A DNA stretch of 64,000 bases from Streptomyces aureoverticillatus (lineage in GTDB: Bacteria > Actinomycetota > Actinomycetes > Streptomycetales > Streptomycetaceae): contig NZ_BMSY01000007.1 in assembly GCF_014649395.1 (NCBI RefSeq), positions 434,001 to 498,000 of the forward strand, given 5' to 3'. Shown here in pieces: positions 1 through 9,610 of this stretch. The stretch's first letter is position 1; each line of letters starts with the position of its first letter. Both the position numbers and the translations under genes were made by a program. The notes beneath the pieces were generated by a model. It did not search any database. It saw only the letters and a list, made by a program, of their open reading frames with translations, and had not been told where the DNA came from.

Positions 1-1009
1 GCCGGTCTTCTGTGACCTGAGTCTCACCGCCGGGCCCGGACGGGCCGGACACCGATGATCCGGACACCGATGATCCGGACACCGACGAGCCGGACGCGGA
101 GGCCGCCAGGCCGGACCCGGCCGCGAGGTCGGACCCGGCCGCGAGGTCGAGATCCGCCCGCCAGTGCCGGTGCGGCACCCCCACCAGGCCGTACAGCCGC
201 CGCACCGGCGACCGCCCCGGCAGCAGCACCACCCCGGCCAGCACCGCGAACAGCGGCAGCCCCAGCCAGCCGCCGAGCAGCCGCACGAGCACGCTCGCGG
301 TGACCGCGCCGACGAACGGCAGGCCGTACACCCCCGCGGCCGCGATGGCGATCGCGAGGACGCGGTGGACCTTGCGGTCCTCGTCCGCGCCGGGCAGCGA
401 CCAGCCCTCCAGAAGCCAGCCGATCTCCGTCATCAGCATGGTCCCGATCACGGCAGCGCCGAAGACGAGCAGCGCGAGGAACGTGCCGGACGTCAGGAAG
501 TCCAGGGCGTTGTTGACGACGCTGTCCTGCGGCCAGTCCGCCCAGTCGCGCGCGCCGGGCGACAGGAACCGCTCGTAACCGCTGCCGTCCCAGCCGTGCA
601 CGAGCGTGCCGAACAGCAGGAAGTAGCCGCCCACGCACTGCAGGTACGCCCAGTACCCGGCGCCCACGAGCACCAGCATCTGCGCCGCGAGGAACCCGAG
701 GATCGCGGCGACGGGGATCCCGCCCGCGTAGAACAGGACGAAGCCCGCCCACACGCCGTCGTGGCCGCGGGCCACGTGCATGGTCGCCCACGACGGGTTC
801 TGCCAGAGCAGGAAGAGGCCGGTCGGCACCATCAGGACGGCCGCGAAGAGCACCGTCAGCGCCAGATAGGGGTTGGCGGCGCGGCTGCGGGTGCGCGGGC
901 CCTCGCCCGCGTTGATCCGCTCCCACACCTGGAGCTGGCGGCCCGCGGCGAGCGCGAACGTCGCGCCCGCCGCGTACGCCCAGAACAGCGCGGCCTGGAT
1001 CTGGATCAC
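1..1009 (-). CDS. Integral membrane protein of unknown function, C-terminus cut by the left window edge
   Basis: Reading from a GTG at 1009 gives a continuous frame of 336 codons that is still open at base 1, so the C-terminus lies outside. The start has a good ribosome site (GGAAAGGAG about 8 nt upstream) and lies 19 nt after the DUF6114 stop, so it is the third gene of that operon. The protein is hydrophobic with about six or seven membrane segments, for example stretches like AYLQCVGGYFLLFGTL and VLAIAIAAAGVYGLPF. The visible C-terminal part is a low-complexity Ala/Gly/Ser tail built from short DNA repeats at about 46-93 and 111-146. I do not recognise the family. Context suggests a membrane partner of the DUF6230/DUF6114 proteins. 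The other frame ending at base 24 is Arg-rich and is a shadow. Confidence 0.75.
   Translation of the reverse strand, partial: MIQIQAALFWAYAAGATFALAAGRQLQVWERINAGEGPRTRSRAANPYLALTVLFAAVLMVPTGLFLLWQNPSWATMHVARGHDGVWAGFVLFYAGGIPVAAILGFLAAQMLVLVGAGYWAYLQCVGGYFLLFGTLVHGWDGSGYERFLSPGARDWADWPQDSVVNNALDFLTSGTFLALLVFGAAVIGTMLMTEIGWLLEGWSLPGADEDRKVHRVLAIAIAAAGVYGLPFVGAVTASVLVRLLGGWLGLPLFAVLAGVVLLPGRSPVRRLYGLVGVPHRHWRADLDLAAGSDLAAGSGLAASASGSSVSGSSVSGSSVSGPSGPGGETQVTEDR
46..146. repeat. Short tandem repeats in the 3' part of the left-edge membrane protein gene
   Basis: About three 15-bp units of the type GGACACCGATGATCC lie at 46-93, followed by two copies of an 18-bp CGGACCCGGCCGCGAGGT unit near 111-146. 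They encode repeated VSGSS and LAAGS peptides in the C-terminal tail of the membrane protein. Such units are prone to slippage, so the tail length is likely strain-variable. Confidence 0.7.
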
Positions 1010-1028
1010 GGCGGCGCTCCTTTCCGGG

Positions 1029-1991
1029 TCACGCCCGCGCCTCCAGTCTCAGCCCGCCCGCGACGATCGTGTCGGAGGTGACCAGCGCCTGCTCGGCGCT
1101 GACCTCCGTCATGAAGACGAACGGCGGGACGAGGGGCGGCACCGGCAGCCGGTCCGGCGTGAAGGTCAGGCAGAGGATGCCCTCGATGCAGCCCTTGAAC
1201 TTGGTCAGATAGAGCGTGACCTTGCCGTCGAGGTCCAACGTGTCGGCCCCGAGGGACAGTTCACGGCTGCCGTCGCGGGTGGTCAGGCGGTAGTCGGTGA
1301 GCGACGCGGCGTTCATCCGCAGCACCATCACCTTCAGCGGGCCGTCGGCGGTCGGAATGTCGCGTACGCCCGCGACGATGAAGCCCTGCGGGGCGAACAG
1401 CGTAGTGGTGACCGTCGGCGGCGTGCGCGGCGCCACGATCGCCCCGTCGCCGGGCGCCGCCTTCGCCGGGGCGGCGCCCCACAGCACCGCCCCGGCGAGC
1501 ACCACCGGCAGGAGCACGGCCAGCGTCCGCGTGCCCTGCCCGTCGCGCACCCTCGGCCGCCCGGCCGCCTCCTGGTCGTCGTCCGGGACGGGCGTCCACC
1601 CGAAGCCCATGGCGCTGCCCACGATGCCGAGCAGCATGCCGATCAGGAACCCGCCGAGATTCGTCGCCGCGAACGAGACCACCGACAGGATCAGGGCGTT
1701 GATCGACACGTAGTGGTGCGCGTGCGGCAGCAGCCACAGGAACAACCCGGCGACCATCAGTGCGATCCCGATGCCGATCGCGGCGATCCCGCCGAGCCCG
1801 AGACTCACCAGGACCGTGAGCGGCGACAGTGGCACGACGAGCAGCTCCGCCCCGCCGAGGATCAGCAGCAGCCCGCCCCAGAAGGGCCGGGTGCGCCGCC
1901 ATCTGCGCAGGACGCGCCGCAGGTCCCGCAGGGGAAGCCGTTCGTCGAGCCAGCCCCCGGCGCGCGGGGCGCCCGGTCCGTTCAGAAGCAC
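1029..1991 (-). CDS. DUF6114 family membrane protein
   Basis: 320 aa from a GTG at 1991 that overlaps the end of the DUF6230 gene by 10 bp, so translation is probably coupled. Residues 35-135 contain several membrane helices (WGGLLLILGGAELLVV, ISPL-type turns, then a Gly-rich helical pair) as expected for DUF6114. The C-terminal half after a charged linker has one more hydrophobic segment (VLLPVVLAGAVLWG) followed by an extracytoplasmic domain with two Cys (CIEGILC). DUF6114 genes are commonly next to DUF6230 genes in streptomycetes; the biochemical role is unknown. Function here can only be given as membrane-anchored partner of the secreted DUF6230 protein. The family call is from memory of the fold pattern and the neighbourhood. 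Confidence 0.8.
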   Translation of the reverse strand: MLLNGPGAPRAGGWLDERLPLRDLRRVLRRWRRTRPFWGGLLLILGGAELLVVPLSPLTVLVSLGLGGIAAIGIGIALMVAGLFLWLLPHAHHYVSINALILSVVSFAATNLGGFLIGMLLGIVGSAMGFGWTPVPDDDQEAAGRPRVRDGQGTRTLAVLLPVVLAGAVLWGAAPAKAAPGDGAIVAPRTPPTVTTTLFAPQGFIVAGVRDIPTADGPLKVMVLRMNAASLTDYRLTTRDGSRELSLGADTLDLDGKVTLYLTKFKGCIEGILCLTFTPDRLPVPPLVPPFVFMTEVSAEQALVTSDTIVAGGLRLEARA

Positions 1992-2596
1992 TTCTTGCCG
2001 CCGAGGCTGACGTCCACCTTCATGCCCTTGAGGCGGAAGTTCCCGCCGGTGGCCGACCAGGCGTGGGAGCGGACCTTGGACACCTCGATGTCCCCGGCCT
2101 GCAGCCCGAACTTGCCCTTGTCGCCCTTGACCCCGGGCACCTCGTCCAGCGTCGAGGCGTCCCGGCCGATCTGCGCCGTGCCGAAGCGGGCGTCGCCCAC
2201 CAGGTCCTCGCCGTCGATGATGAGGTTGCTGGCGGTGACGTTGCCCGCGGACCCGCCGGCCGTCAGCTTGAACACCACCGTGCCGACCGGTGTCTTGACC
2301 TCCGCCGCCTGACAGATGTCGGACAGCGTGGCGTCGCCGATGCCGAGCAGCGCCACGGGGTGGCCCTTGCCGTCGACGGACCGGTCGACCTGGACATAGC
2401 TCGCGAGTCCCTGGCTGGTCAGCTTCCCCGACGAGACCTGGAAACTGGTGCCGGAGACGGCGAAGGACGCGGCCAGCGCGCCCTCGGCCATCACGGACGC
2501 CATCGCGCCGACCGCGAGGACCGCGGGCAGCGCGACGACAGCCGTCTTCTTCCAGTTGGTTCTGCCTTCGCGTAAGGCTCTCTTCGCCGTGCTCAC
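1982..2596 (-). CDS. DUF6230 family secreted/surface protein
   Basis: 204 aa. The open frame extends to 2695, but a GTG at 2596 has GGAGGAAG 4-5 nt upstream and gives a proper N-terminus (VSTAKRALREGRTNWKK), so I use it. A basic N-region is followed by one hydrophobic helix (TAVVALPAVLAVGAMASV), a signal anchor or signal peptide, then a beta-rich domain ending with a Cys (GGKKCF). The family is DUF6230, often mis-annotated as cholesterol esterase; no lipase Ser motif (GxSxG) is present in an active-site context. It is first in an operon with DUF6114 and a further membrane protein, and divergent from a TetR regulator. Probably a cell-envelope protein of unknown function. Confidence 0.82.
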   Translation of the reverse strand: MSTAKRALREGRTNWKKTAVVALPAVLAVGAMASVMAEGALAASFAVSGTSFQVSSGKLTSQGLASYVQVDRSVDGKGHPVALLGIGDATLSDICQAAEVKTPVGTVVFKLTAGGSAGNVTASNLIIDGEDLVGDARFGTAQIGRDASTLDEVPGVKGDKGKFGLQAGDIEVSKVRSHAWSATGGNFRLKGMKVDVSLGGKKCF

Positions 2597-2721
2597 TGTC
2601 TTCCTCCCGTACGTCGATCCGGTGCGTAAGGGGAGTGCGTGACGACGCGCCTTCGGCTCTCGCGCCGGTCCGGGCAGGCGACGTGGGTCTGCCATACTGC
2701 GGCTGATTCCGAGGCAGTTGG

Positions 2722-2751
2722 AGACTAGGGCCGAAATTGAATAATAGTCAA
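2722..2751 (-). promoter_or_regulatory. Promoter of the DUF6230-DUF6114 operon, overlapping the TetR gene start
   Basis: On the minus strand TTGACT (2746-2751) and TAGTCT (2722-2727) are separated by 18 bp, a good vegetative-type promoter. The -35 falls inside the first codons of the TetR gene, and TTGA-N7-TCAA (2737-2751) forms an inverted repeat over it. This would let the TetR protein control both itself and the operon. Promoter is read from sequence; the operator role is inference. Confidence 0.6.
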
Positions 2752-3405
2752 CAGCGCGGTACCGATCGTTCCCGCGGTGCGGAGCGCCCGCAGGCGCGCG
2801 GCACCGACCGCTCCGTGGCGCGCCGCGCCGAACTCATCGCCATCGGCCGCAGGTTGTTCGCCGACACGTCCTACGACGCGCTGTCGATGGACGACATCGC
2901 ACGACAGGCGCGCGTCGCCAAGGGGTTGATCTACTACTACTTCAAGTCCAAACGCGGCTACTACCTCGCGATCATCGAGGACTCCGTCGCCGACCTGGTC
3001 GAACGCGCGGGCAGCGACACCGAACTGCCGCCCACGGAGCGGGTGCAGCGCACCATCGACGGCTATCTGCGCTACGCCGAGCACCACCAGGCGGCCTACC
3101 GCACCATCGTCAGCGGCGGCGTCGGCTTCGACGCCGAGGTGCACGCCATACGCGACGGCGTGCGCGAGGCGATGATCGGCACCATCGCCGAGGGGGCCTA
3201 CGGCCGCCGTGAGGTGCCGCCCCTGGTGCGGATGGCGCTGCTCGGCTGGCTGTGCAGCGTCGAGGGCGTCACGCTCGACTGGATCGGCGCCGCCGAGGCC
3301 CTGGCGCGGGACACCGTGCGCGACTTCCTGGTGCGTACGCTGCGCGAGACCCTGGCCGTCATCGAGGAGTTCGAGCCGGGGTTCCCGGCCCCGCCGCGTA
3401 CGTGA
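2737..3405 (+). CDS. TetR/AcrR family transcriptional regulator
   Basis: 222 aa from a TTG at 2737; the ribosome site is weak (AGGG about 8 nt upstream). A later in-frame GTG at 2815 is an alternative that would still keep the DNA-binding domain. The helix-turn-helix is at about residues 30-75 (RRAELIAIGRRLF, then MDDIARQARVAKGLIYYYFKSK), typical of TetR. The rest is a helical ligand domain. It is divergent from the DUF6230-DUF6114 operon, whose promoter overlaps its 5' end, so that operon is the likely target. The ligand is unknown. Confidence 0.88.
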   Translation: MNNSQQRGTDRSRGAERPQARGTDRSVARRAELIAIGRRLFADTSYDALSMDDIARQARVAKGLIYYYFKSKRGYYLAIIEDSVADLVERAGSDTELPPTERVQRTIDGYLRYAEHHQAAYRTIVSGGVGFDAEVHAIRDGVREAMIGTIAEGAYGRREVPPLVRMALLGWLCSVEGVTLDWIGAAEALARDTVRDFLVRTLRETLAVIEEFEPGFPAPPRT

Positions 3406-3435
3406 CCGGGCTTGCCCGAGGCGAAGCCGCGTACC

Positions 3436-3530
3436 TGCCCGGCCCTGCCCGGCCCTGCCCGGCATGAAGCCGCGTACCTGACCGGCCCGTGCTCATGACG
3501 AAGGGGCGGGAGCCCGCCGGCTCCCGCCCC
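3436..3530. terminator. Repeat plus hairpin between convergent TetR and chitinase genes
   Basis: A GC-rich hairpin at 3503-3530 has an 11-bp perfect stem (GGGGCGGGAGC / GCTCCCGCCCC) with a 6-nt loop. It can end both convergent transcripts. Just before it, at about 3436-3464, is a run of GCCCGGCCCT tandem units. No U-tract is present, as is usual in Streptomyces. Confidence 0.65.
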
Positions 3531-3552
3531 CACGACTGTCGGGCGGCGACCG

Positions 3553-4815
<1,263 letters not shown>

Positions 4816-4910
4816 CGCTGTCTCCTCGTGGGGGGAGAGGGGAGCATGTGGGGGTGGTGCCCGGTCGCGCGTTGAATTGGCATGAACGCGAAGACGTCGT
4901 GTGCCGCTGG

Positions 4911-4951
4911 ACTCTAGGAGGACTAGACCATTGCGTCAATGGTTCGGACCA
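4911..4951 (-). promoter_or_regulatory. Chitinase promoter with paired direct repeats (DasR-like sites)
   Basis: On the minus strand TTGACG (4934-4939) and TAGAGT (4911-4916) are spaced by 17 bp. Two related 12-bp elements, TGGTCCGAACCA (4940-4951) and TGGTCTAGTCC (4920-4930), start 20-21 bp apart and flank or overlap the -35 and spacer. Paired TGGTCYRGACCT-like direct repeats are the known hallmark of Streptomyces chitinase promoters and match the DasR responsive element. Position over the promoter fits repression relieved by aminosugars. Confidence 0.8.
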
Positions 4952-5191
4952 ATTCCCGCGCGGCGTGGTGCTCGTACCGTTCGACCGGACACGGGCCGAT
5001 GAAGATCGGCCTACGGAGTTGGTGAAGCCGTGACGGCGTGCCGCCGATCGGGCATACTCAACGCGCCACAGTCGCTGGTCAGCAGCTTCCGCGACCCGGA
5101 AGGGCAGCATCGGCTTGGCAGTGTCCCCGGCGGCGGCGCCACACCCCGTGCGCGCGCCCGCTGAAGCGCCCTACAGGGAGAGGAGAGCGCC

Positions 5192-6364
5192 ATGTCCGAG
5201 GGAGCCGCACAGCCGGTGGAGCGACAGCTGCCCACCGAAGAGGCCCGGGATCTGTTCGCGCTCGTGCGTGAGCTGATCCAGCGCGAGATCGCGCCGCACG
5301 CGGCCGCGGAGGAGGAAGCCGGCCACTTCCCGCGCGAACTCTTCACCCTGCTCTCCGCGTCGGGCCTCCTCGGCCTCCCCTACGACTCCGAGTTCGGCGG
5401 CGGCGACCAGCCGTACGAGGTGTATCTCCAGGTCCTGGAAGAGCTCGCCGCCGCGCGCCTGACGGTCGGCCTCGGCGTCAGCGTGCACTCGCTCGCCTGC
5501 CACGGCCTGGCCGGCTACGGCACCAAGGAGCAGCAGACCGAGCACCTGCCGGACATGCTCGGCGGCGGACTGCTCGGCGCCTACTGCCTGTCCGAGCCCT
5601 CCTCCGGCTCCGACGCCGCCTCGCTGCGCACCAAGGCCGTGCGCGAAGGCGACGACTGGGTCATCACGGGGACGAAGGCGTGGATCACGCACGGCGGCAT
5701 CGCCGACTTCTACACCGTCCTGGCCCGCACCGGCGGCGAGGGCGCGCGCGGCGTCACGGCCTTCCTGGTGCCGGGCGACGCCGCGGGGCTGGGGGCCGCG
5801 GCGCCGGAGAAGAAGATGGGCATGAAGGGCTCGCCGACGGCGCAGCTCCACTTCGACGGCGTGCGGGTGCCGGACGCGCGGCGCATCGGGGACGAGGGCC
5901 AGGGCTTCGCGATCGCGCTCTCGGCGCTGGACTCGGGGCGGCTCGGCATCGCGGCGTGCGCGATCGGCGTGGCCCAGGCGGCGCTGACCGAGGCGCTGCG
6001 GTACGCCACCGAGCGGCGGCAGTTCGGGCGCCCGATCGCGGACTTCCAGGGGCTGCGCTTCATGCTCGCGGACATGGCGACGCAGATCGAGGCGGGCCGG
6101 GCGCTGTATCTGGCGGCGGCCAGGCTGCGGGACGCGGGCAGGCCGTTCTCCAAGGAGGCGGCGATGGCCAAGTTGCTGTGCACGGACACCGCGATGAAGG
6201 TCACCACGGACGCCGTGCAGGTGCTCGGCGGTTACGGCTACACCGCCGACTTCCCGGTCGAGCGCTATATGCGCGAGGCCAAGGTGCTGCAGATCGTCGA
6301 GGGCACGAATCAGATCCAGCGCATGGTCATCGCCCGCCATCTCGCGGGACCCGAAGCACGCTGA
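5192..6364 (+). CDS. Acyl-CoA dehydrogenase
   Basis: 390 aa, ATG preceded by GGGAGAGGAGAG. It catalyses FAD-dependent alpha,beta-dehydrogenation of acyl-CoA. The first family signature is YCLSEPSSGSDAAS at about residues 131-144. The C-terminal flavin region holds QVLGGYGYTADFPVERYMREAK, and the candidate catalytic base is Glu370 in IVEGTNQIQ, the position used in short-chain enzymes. Length is normal for the family. It stands alone on its strand, divergent from the chitinase; the substrate cannot be read. Its 3' end overlaps the convergent repeat protein gene by 38 bp. Confidence 0.93.
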   Translation: MSEGAAQPVERQLPTEEARDLFALVRELIQREIAPHAAAEEEAGHFPRELFTLLSASGLLGLPYDSEFGGGDQPYEVYLQVLEELAAARLTVGLGVSVHSLACHGLAGYGTKEQQTEHLPDMLGGGLLGAYCLSEPSSGSDAASLRTKAVREGDDWVITGTKAWITHGGIADFYTVLARTGGEGARGVTAFLVPGDAAGLGAAAPEKKMGMKGSPTAQLHFDGVRVPDARRIGDEGQGFAIALSALDSGRLGIAACAIGVAQAALTEALRYATERRQFGRPIADFQGLRFMLADMATQIEAGRALYLAAARLRDAGRPFSKEAAMAKLLCTDTAMKVTTDAVQVLGGYGYTADFPVERYMREAKVLQIVEGTNQIQRMVIARHLAGPEAR

Positions 6365-7004
6365 GCCGCGGATCGGCGGGCGCGCCCGGGTCGGAGCCGA
6401 ACCGGCGGTCCTGGCCGGTGCCGAACGGGCGCTCCTGGTCCGTCCCGTATCGGCGGTCCTGGTCGGTGCCGTATCGGCGGTCCTGATCGGCCCCGAACCG
6501 GCGGTCCTGGTCGGTGCCGTAGCGGCGATTCTGGCCGGTGCCGAACGAGCACTCCCGGTCCGCGCCGAACCGGGCGTCCCGGCCGAACCGCGTGTCCCCG
6601 CCGACGCCGAAGGACCCGTCCGAACCCGCGCCGAACGCCCCCTCCGCACTCACCCCGAACGCCCCCTCCGCACCAGCCCCGTAATGCCCGCCGAACTGCC
6701 CGCTGCGCACCGTCGGCGCCGCGAGCCTGACCCACTCCGGGTCGTGCCGTCCCGGCAGGGTCCGGCCGCGTTCGGCCCATTGGCGCAGCAGGGCGAGGTA
6801 GATGGGCGGGTCCTGTTGCGGGACCGGCTGCGGCGGGGGCGGCACCGACTGTGTCTGCTGCGGGTACGGGGGCTGTTGTGAATACTGCGGCGGCTGTGCG
6901 TAGTGGTTGTACTGAGGCCGACGAGGAACCGATTCTGCTGCGGCGGGAGCAGTGCCGAGCGGGCGCCTGCGGTGGCCGGCCGGAGCGTGTGTGGGGGTGC
7001 TCAT
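6327..7004 (-). CDS. Low-complexity Tyr/Gly/Arg/Asp repeat protein, unknown function
   Basis: 225 aa from an ATG at 7004 with no clear ribosome site. The N-terminal 60 residues are Pro/Gln/Tyr-rich (QYSQQPPYPQQTQ). A short conserved-looking segment follows (IYLALLRQWAERGRTLPGRHDPEWVRLA). The second half is two repeat arrays: EGAFG-type units, then about eight copies of an 8-residue unit such as RRYGTDQD/RRFGADQD. The family is not recognised. Codon positions keep the Streptomyces third-base GC bias in this frame, which supports coding, and the middle segment looks like a real domain. The gene ends inside the acyl-CoA dehydrogenase coding region. It may be an intrinsically disordered protein. 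Confidence 0.6.
   Translation of the reverse strand: MSTPTHAPAGHRRRPLGTAPAAAESVPRRPQYNHYAQPPQYSQQPPYPQQTQSVPPPPQPVPQQDPPIYLALLRQWAERGRTLPGRHDPEWVRLAAPTVRSGQFGGHYGAGAEGAFGVSAEGAFGAGSDGSFGVGGDTRFGRDARFGADRECSFGTGQNRRYGTDQDRRFGADQDRRYGTDQDRRYGTDQERPFGTGQDRRFGSDPGAPADPRLSVLRVPRDGGR
6398..6590. repeat. 24-bp tandem repeat array coding for 8-residue units
   Basis: About eight imperfect copies of a 24-bp unit (GGTCCTGGTCGGTGCCGTATCGGC type on this strand, shown by its repeated core GGTCCTGGTCGGTGCCG) keep frame with the minus-strand repeat protein. Copy differences are mostly in-frame substitutions, which suggests selection at the protein level. Confidence 0.7.
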
Positions 7005-7291
7005 GCTCGGCCAACGCGTGGCGCGAGGGCCAAGTCACCATCGGGTCGAATCGTGCGTGCGTTCATGCCCCGTCCGGCCGCGGCGCACACGGCGCACGGC
7101 GCCCGCGCCACCGGTGGCACCCGCTCTGAGGGCCTGTCGTCGAGCTCCCGCCAGCACCCTGACGGCGGTTCGAAGGCGGGCTCTGGCACGTGTATGGCCC
7201 CTGCCGGGCATCTGACGTACCGTCATCTCCGCGCCGGGGTCCCGCCGCACACCGGGCGGCGCCGGCTTCCCCGCGCCCTGGGAGGTGTGCC

Positions 7292-8419
7292 GTGCCGGAG
7301 GACCGTCCCGTACCGCTCGACGAATACCCCGTCCACCAGGTGCCGCTGTCGATGAAGCACGTCGCGACCGGCGACCGCAACGCCTACGACCGCTGCATCT
7401 TCCACCTCCTCGACCACCGGGGCAATTTCCTGCTCATCCTCGGGCTCGGCGTCTATCCGAACACCGGGGTCATCGACGCCTACGCCACCCTGCGCACCGG
7501 CGACACCCTGCACGCCGTACGCGCCTCCGACGCGCTGGGCGATGACCGGATGAACCTGTCCGTGGGGCCGCTGCGCATCACGGTGCAGGAGCCGCTGCGC
7601 AGGCTGCGCCTGACCTGCGCGGCCGATCCGGACGACGCCGCCTCGCTCGCGTACGACATCGAGTGGAACGCCGCGTTCCCGGCCCTGTGGGAGCCGCACC
7701 ACATCCAGCGCCGCGGCGGCCGCCTCACCCTCGAAGGCCGCCGCTTCGTGCAGGCGGGCGGCTGTGCCGGGGTGATCCGGGCGGGCGGCGAGGAGATCAC
7801 CGTGACGGCGGGGGAGTGGACGGCGACCCGGGACCGGAGCTGGGGCGTGCGGCCCATCCCGGGCGAGGAGGGCGGCCGGATCGGCGAGGAGTTCCCCACC
7901 GAGGGCTTCCACTGGATCTGGTGTCCGGTGCGCTTCGACGACCGCTTCCTCATGGTCATCACCCAGGAGGACGCGGACGGCCACCGCACCCTCAACGACG
8001 CCACCCTCGTCCGCCCCGGCCGCCCCGACCGCCAACTCGGCTGGCCCCAGGCCGACATCAGCTACCGCCCCGGCACCCGGCACCCCGAGCGCGCCGTGGT
8101 CCACCTGACCGACCCCGACACCCGCAAGCCGCTGGAGCTCGGCGTCGAGCCGCTCACCTCCCTGCCGCTCGCCGTCGGCGCAGGCTATCCGCCCGCCGAC
8201 GACTGGCAGCACGGCACCTGGCGCGGCCGGGACTGGGTCGACCGGCGCGTCTACGACCTCTCCGACCCGGCCGCCCACCCCCTCGCGGCGTACGGCGTCA
8301 TCGACCACGCGGCCCGCTTCACCCTGGACGGCCGCGTCGGCCACGGCATCTTCGAGCACGGCACGTTCGGCCGCCACGACCCGAGCGGCTTCACCGGATT
8401 CGGTTCCGTGGCGCCCTGA
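7292..8419 (+). CDS. Hydroxyneurosporene synthase/hydratase-like beta-barrel protein (DUF7064/7065 type)
   Basis: 375 aa. The frame is open from 7190, but GTG at 7292 has GGGAGG 6 nt upstream and begins the recognisable sequence. The protein shows features seen in the CrtC-like lipocalin-fold family often annotated as hypothetical or hydroxyneurosporene synthase: a repeated beta-strand pattern, DRNAYDRCIFHLLD near residue 25 and GFHWIWCPVRFDDRF near 207. No signal peptide or membrane segment. The next gene, 32 nt downstream, is a phosphotransferase, a pairing that suggests a small-molecule modification pathway. The reaction is unknown; the family call is tentative. Confidence 0.72.
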   Translation: MPEDRPVPLDEYPVHQVPLSMKHVATGDRNAYDRCIFHLLDHRGNFLLILGLGVYPNTGVIDAYATLRTGDTLHAVRASDALGDDRMNLSVGPLRITVQEPLRRLRLTCAADPDDAASLAYDIEWNAAFPALWEPHHIQRRGGRLTLEGRRFVQAGGCAGVIRAGGEEITVTAGEWTATRDRSWGVRPIPGEEGGRIGEEFPTEGFHWIWCPVRFDDRFLMVITQEDADGHRTLNDATLVRPGRPDRQLGWPQADISYRPGTRHPERAVVHLTDPDTRKPLELGVEPLTSLPLAVGAGYPPADDWQHGTWRGRDWVDRRVYDLSDPAAHPLAAYGVIDHAARFTLDGRVGHGIFEHGTFGRHDPSGFTGFGSVAP

Positions 8420-8451
8420 ACGGCCGCGCGCCCCGAGGCAGGAGTACGCAC

Positions 8452-9552
8452 ATGGCAACGGCACCCCGGCAGCCCCGACTTCGCACCACGACCCGTGAAC
8501 CGGACGAGCTGGCCCGCCGCCTCACGGCCTGGCTCGGCGGCCATCTGCCCGGCGCGCGGGCCGTCGACGTGTCCGTCCCCGAGTCCAACGGCATGTCCAG
8601 CGAGACGCTCCTCTTCGACATCGACCACCCCGAACCACCGCTGCGCGCGTGCGCGTTGCGGCTCGCGGCGGACCCGGCCGCGTACACGATCTTTCCCGTG
8701 TACGACATGGCGCGCCAGCACCGCACCATGCGCCTGGTCGCCGAGCGCACCGACGTGCCGGTGCCGCGCGTGCTGTGGCTGGAGGAGGATCCGGGGCCGC
8801 TCGGCGCGCCGTTCTTCGTCATGGAGCGGATCGCGGGGCGGGTGCCGCCGGACGTCATGCCCTACACGTACGAGGGCAACTGGCTGCACGCGGCGAGCGA
8901 CGCCGAGCGCGCGCACCTGGAGGACGCGACGGTCCGGGTGCTCGCGCGGCTGCACGACCAAGTCCCGGCCGCCGAGGCCGGATTCCTCGCGCTGCCGGGC
9001 GAGGGCAGCGCGCTGCGGCGGCACGTGGCGTCCCAACGCGCCTACTACGCCTGGGTGGTCGACGGCCTGCCGCGGTCCCCACTCGTCGAAAGCGCTTTCG
9101 CGAAACTGGAGGATCTGTGGCCGCGCGACGAGGGCACGCCCGTCCTCAATTGGGGTGACGCCCGCATCGGCAACGTCATCTACGACGGCTTCGAACCCGC
9201 CGCCGTGCTCGACTGGGAGATGGCCTGCCTGGCCCCGCGCGAGGTCGACATCGGCTGGACCGTGTACCTGCACCGGTTCTTCCAGGACCTCACGGAGAGC
9301 TTCGGGCAGAGCGGGCTGCCGGACTTCCTGCGCCGCGAGCGGATCGAGGAACGGTACGCCGAACTCACCGGCCACCGGCCGCGTGACATGGACTTCTACA
9401 CGCTGTACGCCGCGCTCAGGCACGCCGTCGTCATGCTGCGGGTCGCCTACCGGCAGGTGCACTTCGGGGAGGCGACGGTGCCGGCGGACCCGGACACGCT
9501 GATCCTGCACCACGCCAGCCTCGCGGCGATGGTGCAGGGCAGCTATTGGTGA
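8452..9552 (+). CDS. Phosphotransferase family protein (APH/choline kinase fold)
   Basis: 366 aa from ATG at 8452 (GGCAGGAG upstream); longer upstream extensions of the frame run through the previous gene and are not used. Kinase-fold features: the catalytic loop NWGDARIGN with Asp236, and the metal-binding DWEMACLAP about 20 residues later. The N-terminal lobe has PVYDMARQHRTMRLVAERTDVPVPRVLWLE typical of the ACAD10/11-type phosphotransferases that act on hydroxyacyl groups. It forms an operon with the hydratase-like gene. Likely phosphorylates a small alcohol or hydroxyacyl substrate in the cytosol; the exact one is not known. Confidence 0.87.
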   Translation: MATAPRQPRLRTTTREPDELARRLTAWLGGHLPGARAVDVSVPESNGMSSETLLFDIDHPEPPLRACALRLAADPAAYTIFPVYDMARQHRTMRLVAERTDVPVPRVLWLEEDPGPLGAPFFVMERIAGRVPPDVMPYTYEGNWLHAASDAERAHLEDATVRVLARLHDQVPAAEAGFLALPGEGSALRRHVASQRAYYAWVVDGLPRSPLVESAFAKLEDLWPRDEGTPVLNWGDARIGNVIYDGFEPAAVLDWEMACLAPREVDIGWTVYLHRFFQDLTESFGQSGLPDFLRRERIEERYAELTGHRPRDMDFYTLYAALRHAVVMLRVAYRQVHFGEATVPADPDTLILHHASLAAMVQGSYW

Positions 9553-9610
9553 CGGGGGCCGGGCGCCGGCGGCGTGTCGGCCGTCGACGGGCCCGGCCTC
9601 GAGAGAGGGC

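Noticed and set aside
24..926. 300-aa Arg/Pro-rich minus-strand frame at the left end
   Set aside because: It is the wrong frame of the membrane protein gene, which reads openly from 1009 off the left edge with hydrophobic helices.
1982..2596. Cholesterol esterase function for the DUF6230 protein
   Set aside because: No catalytic Ser/His/Asp arrangement is visible; the name seems an inherited database label.
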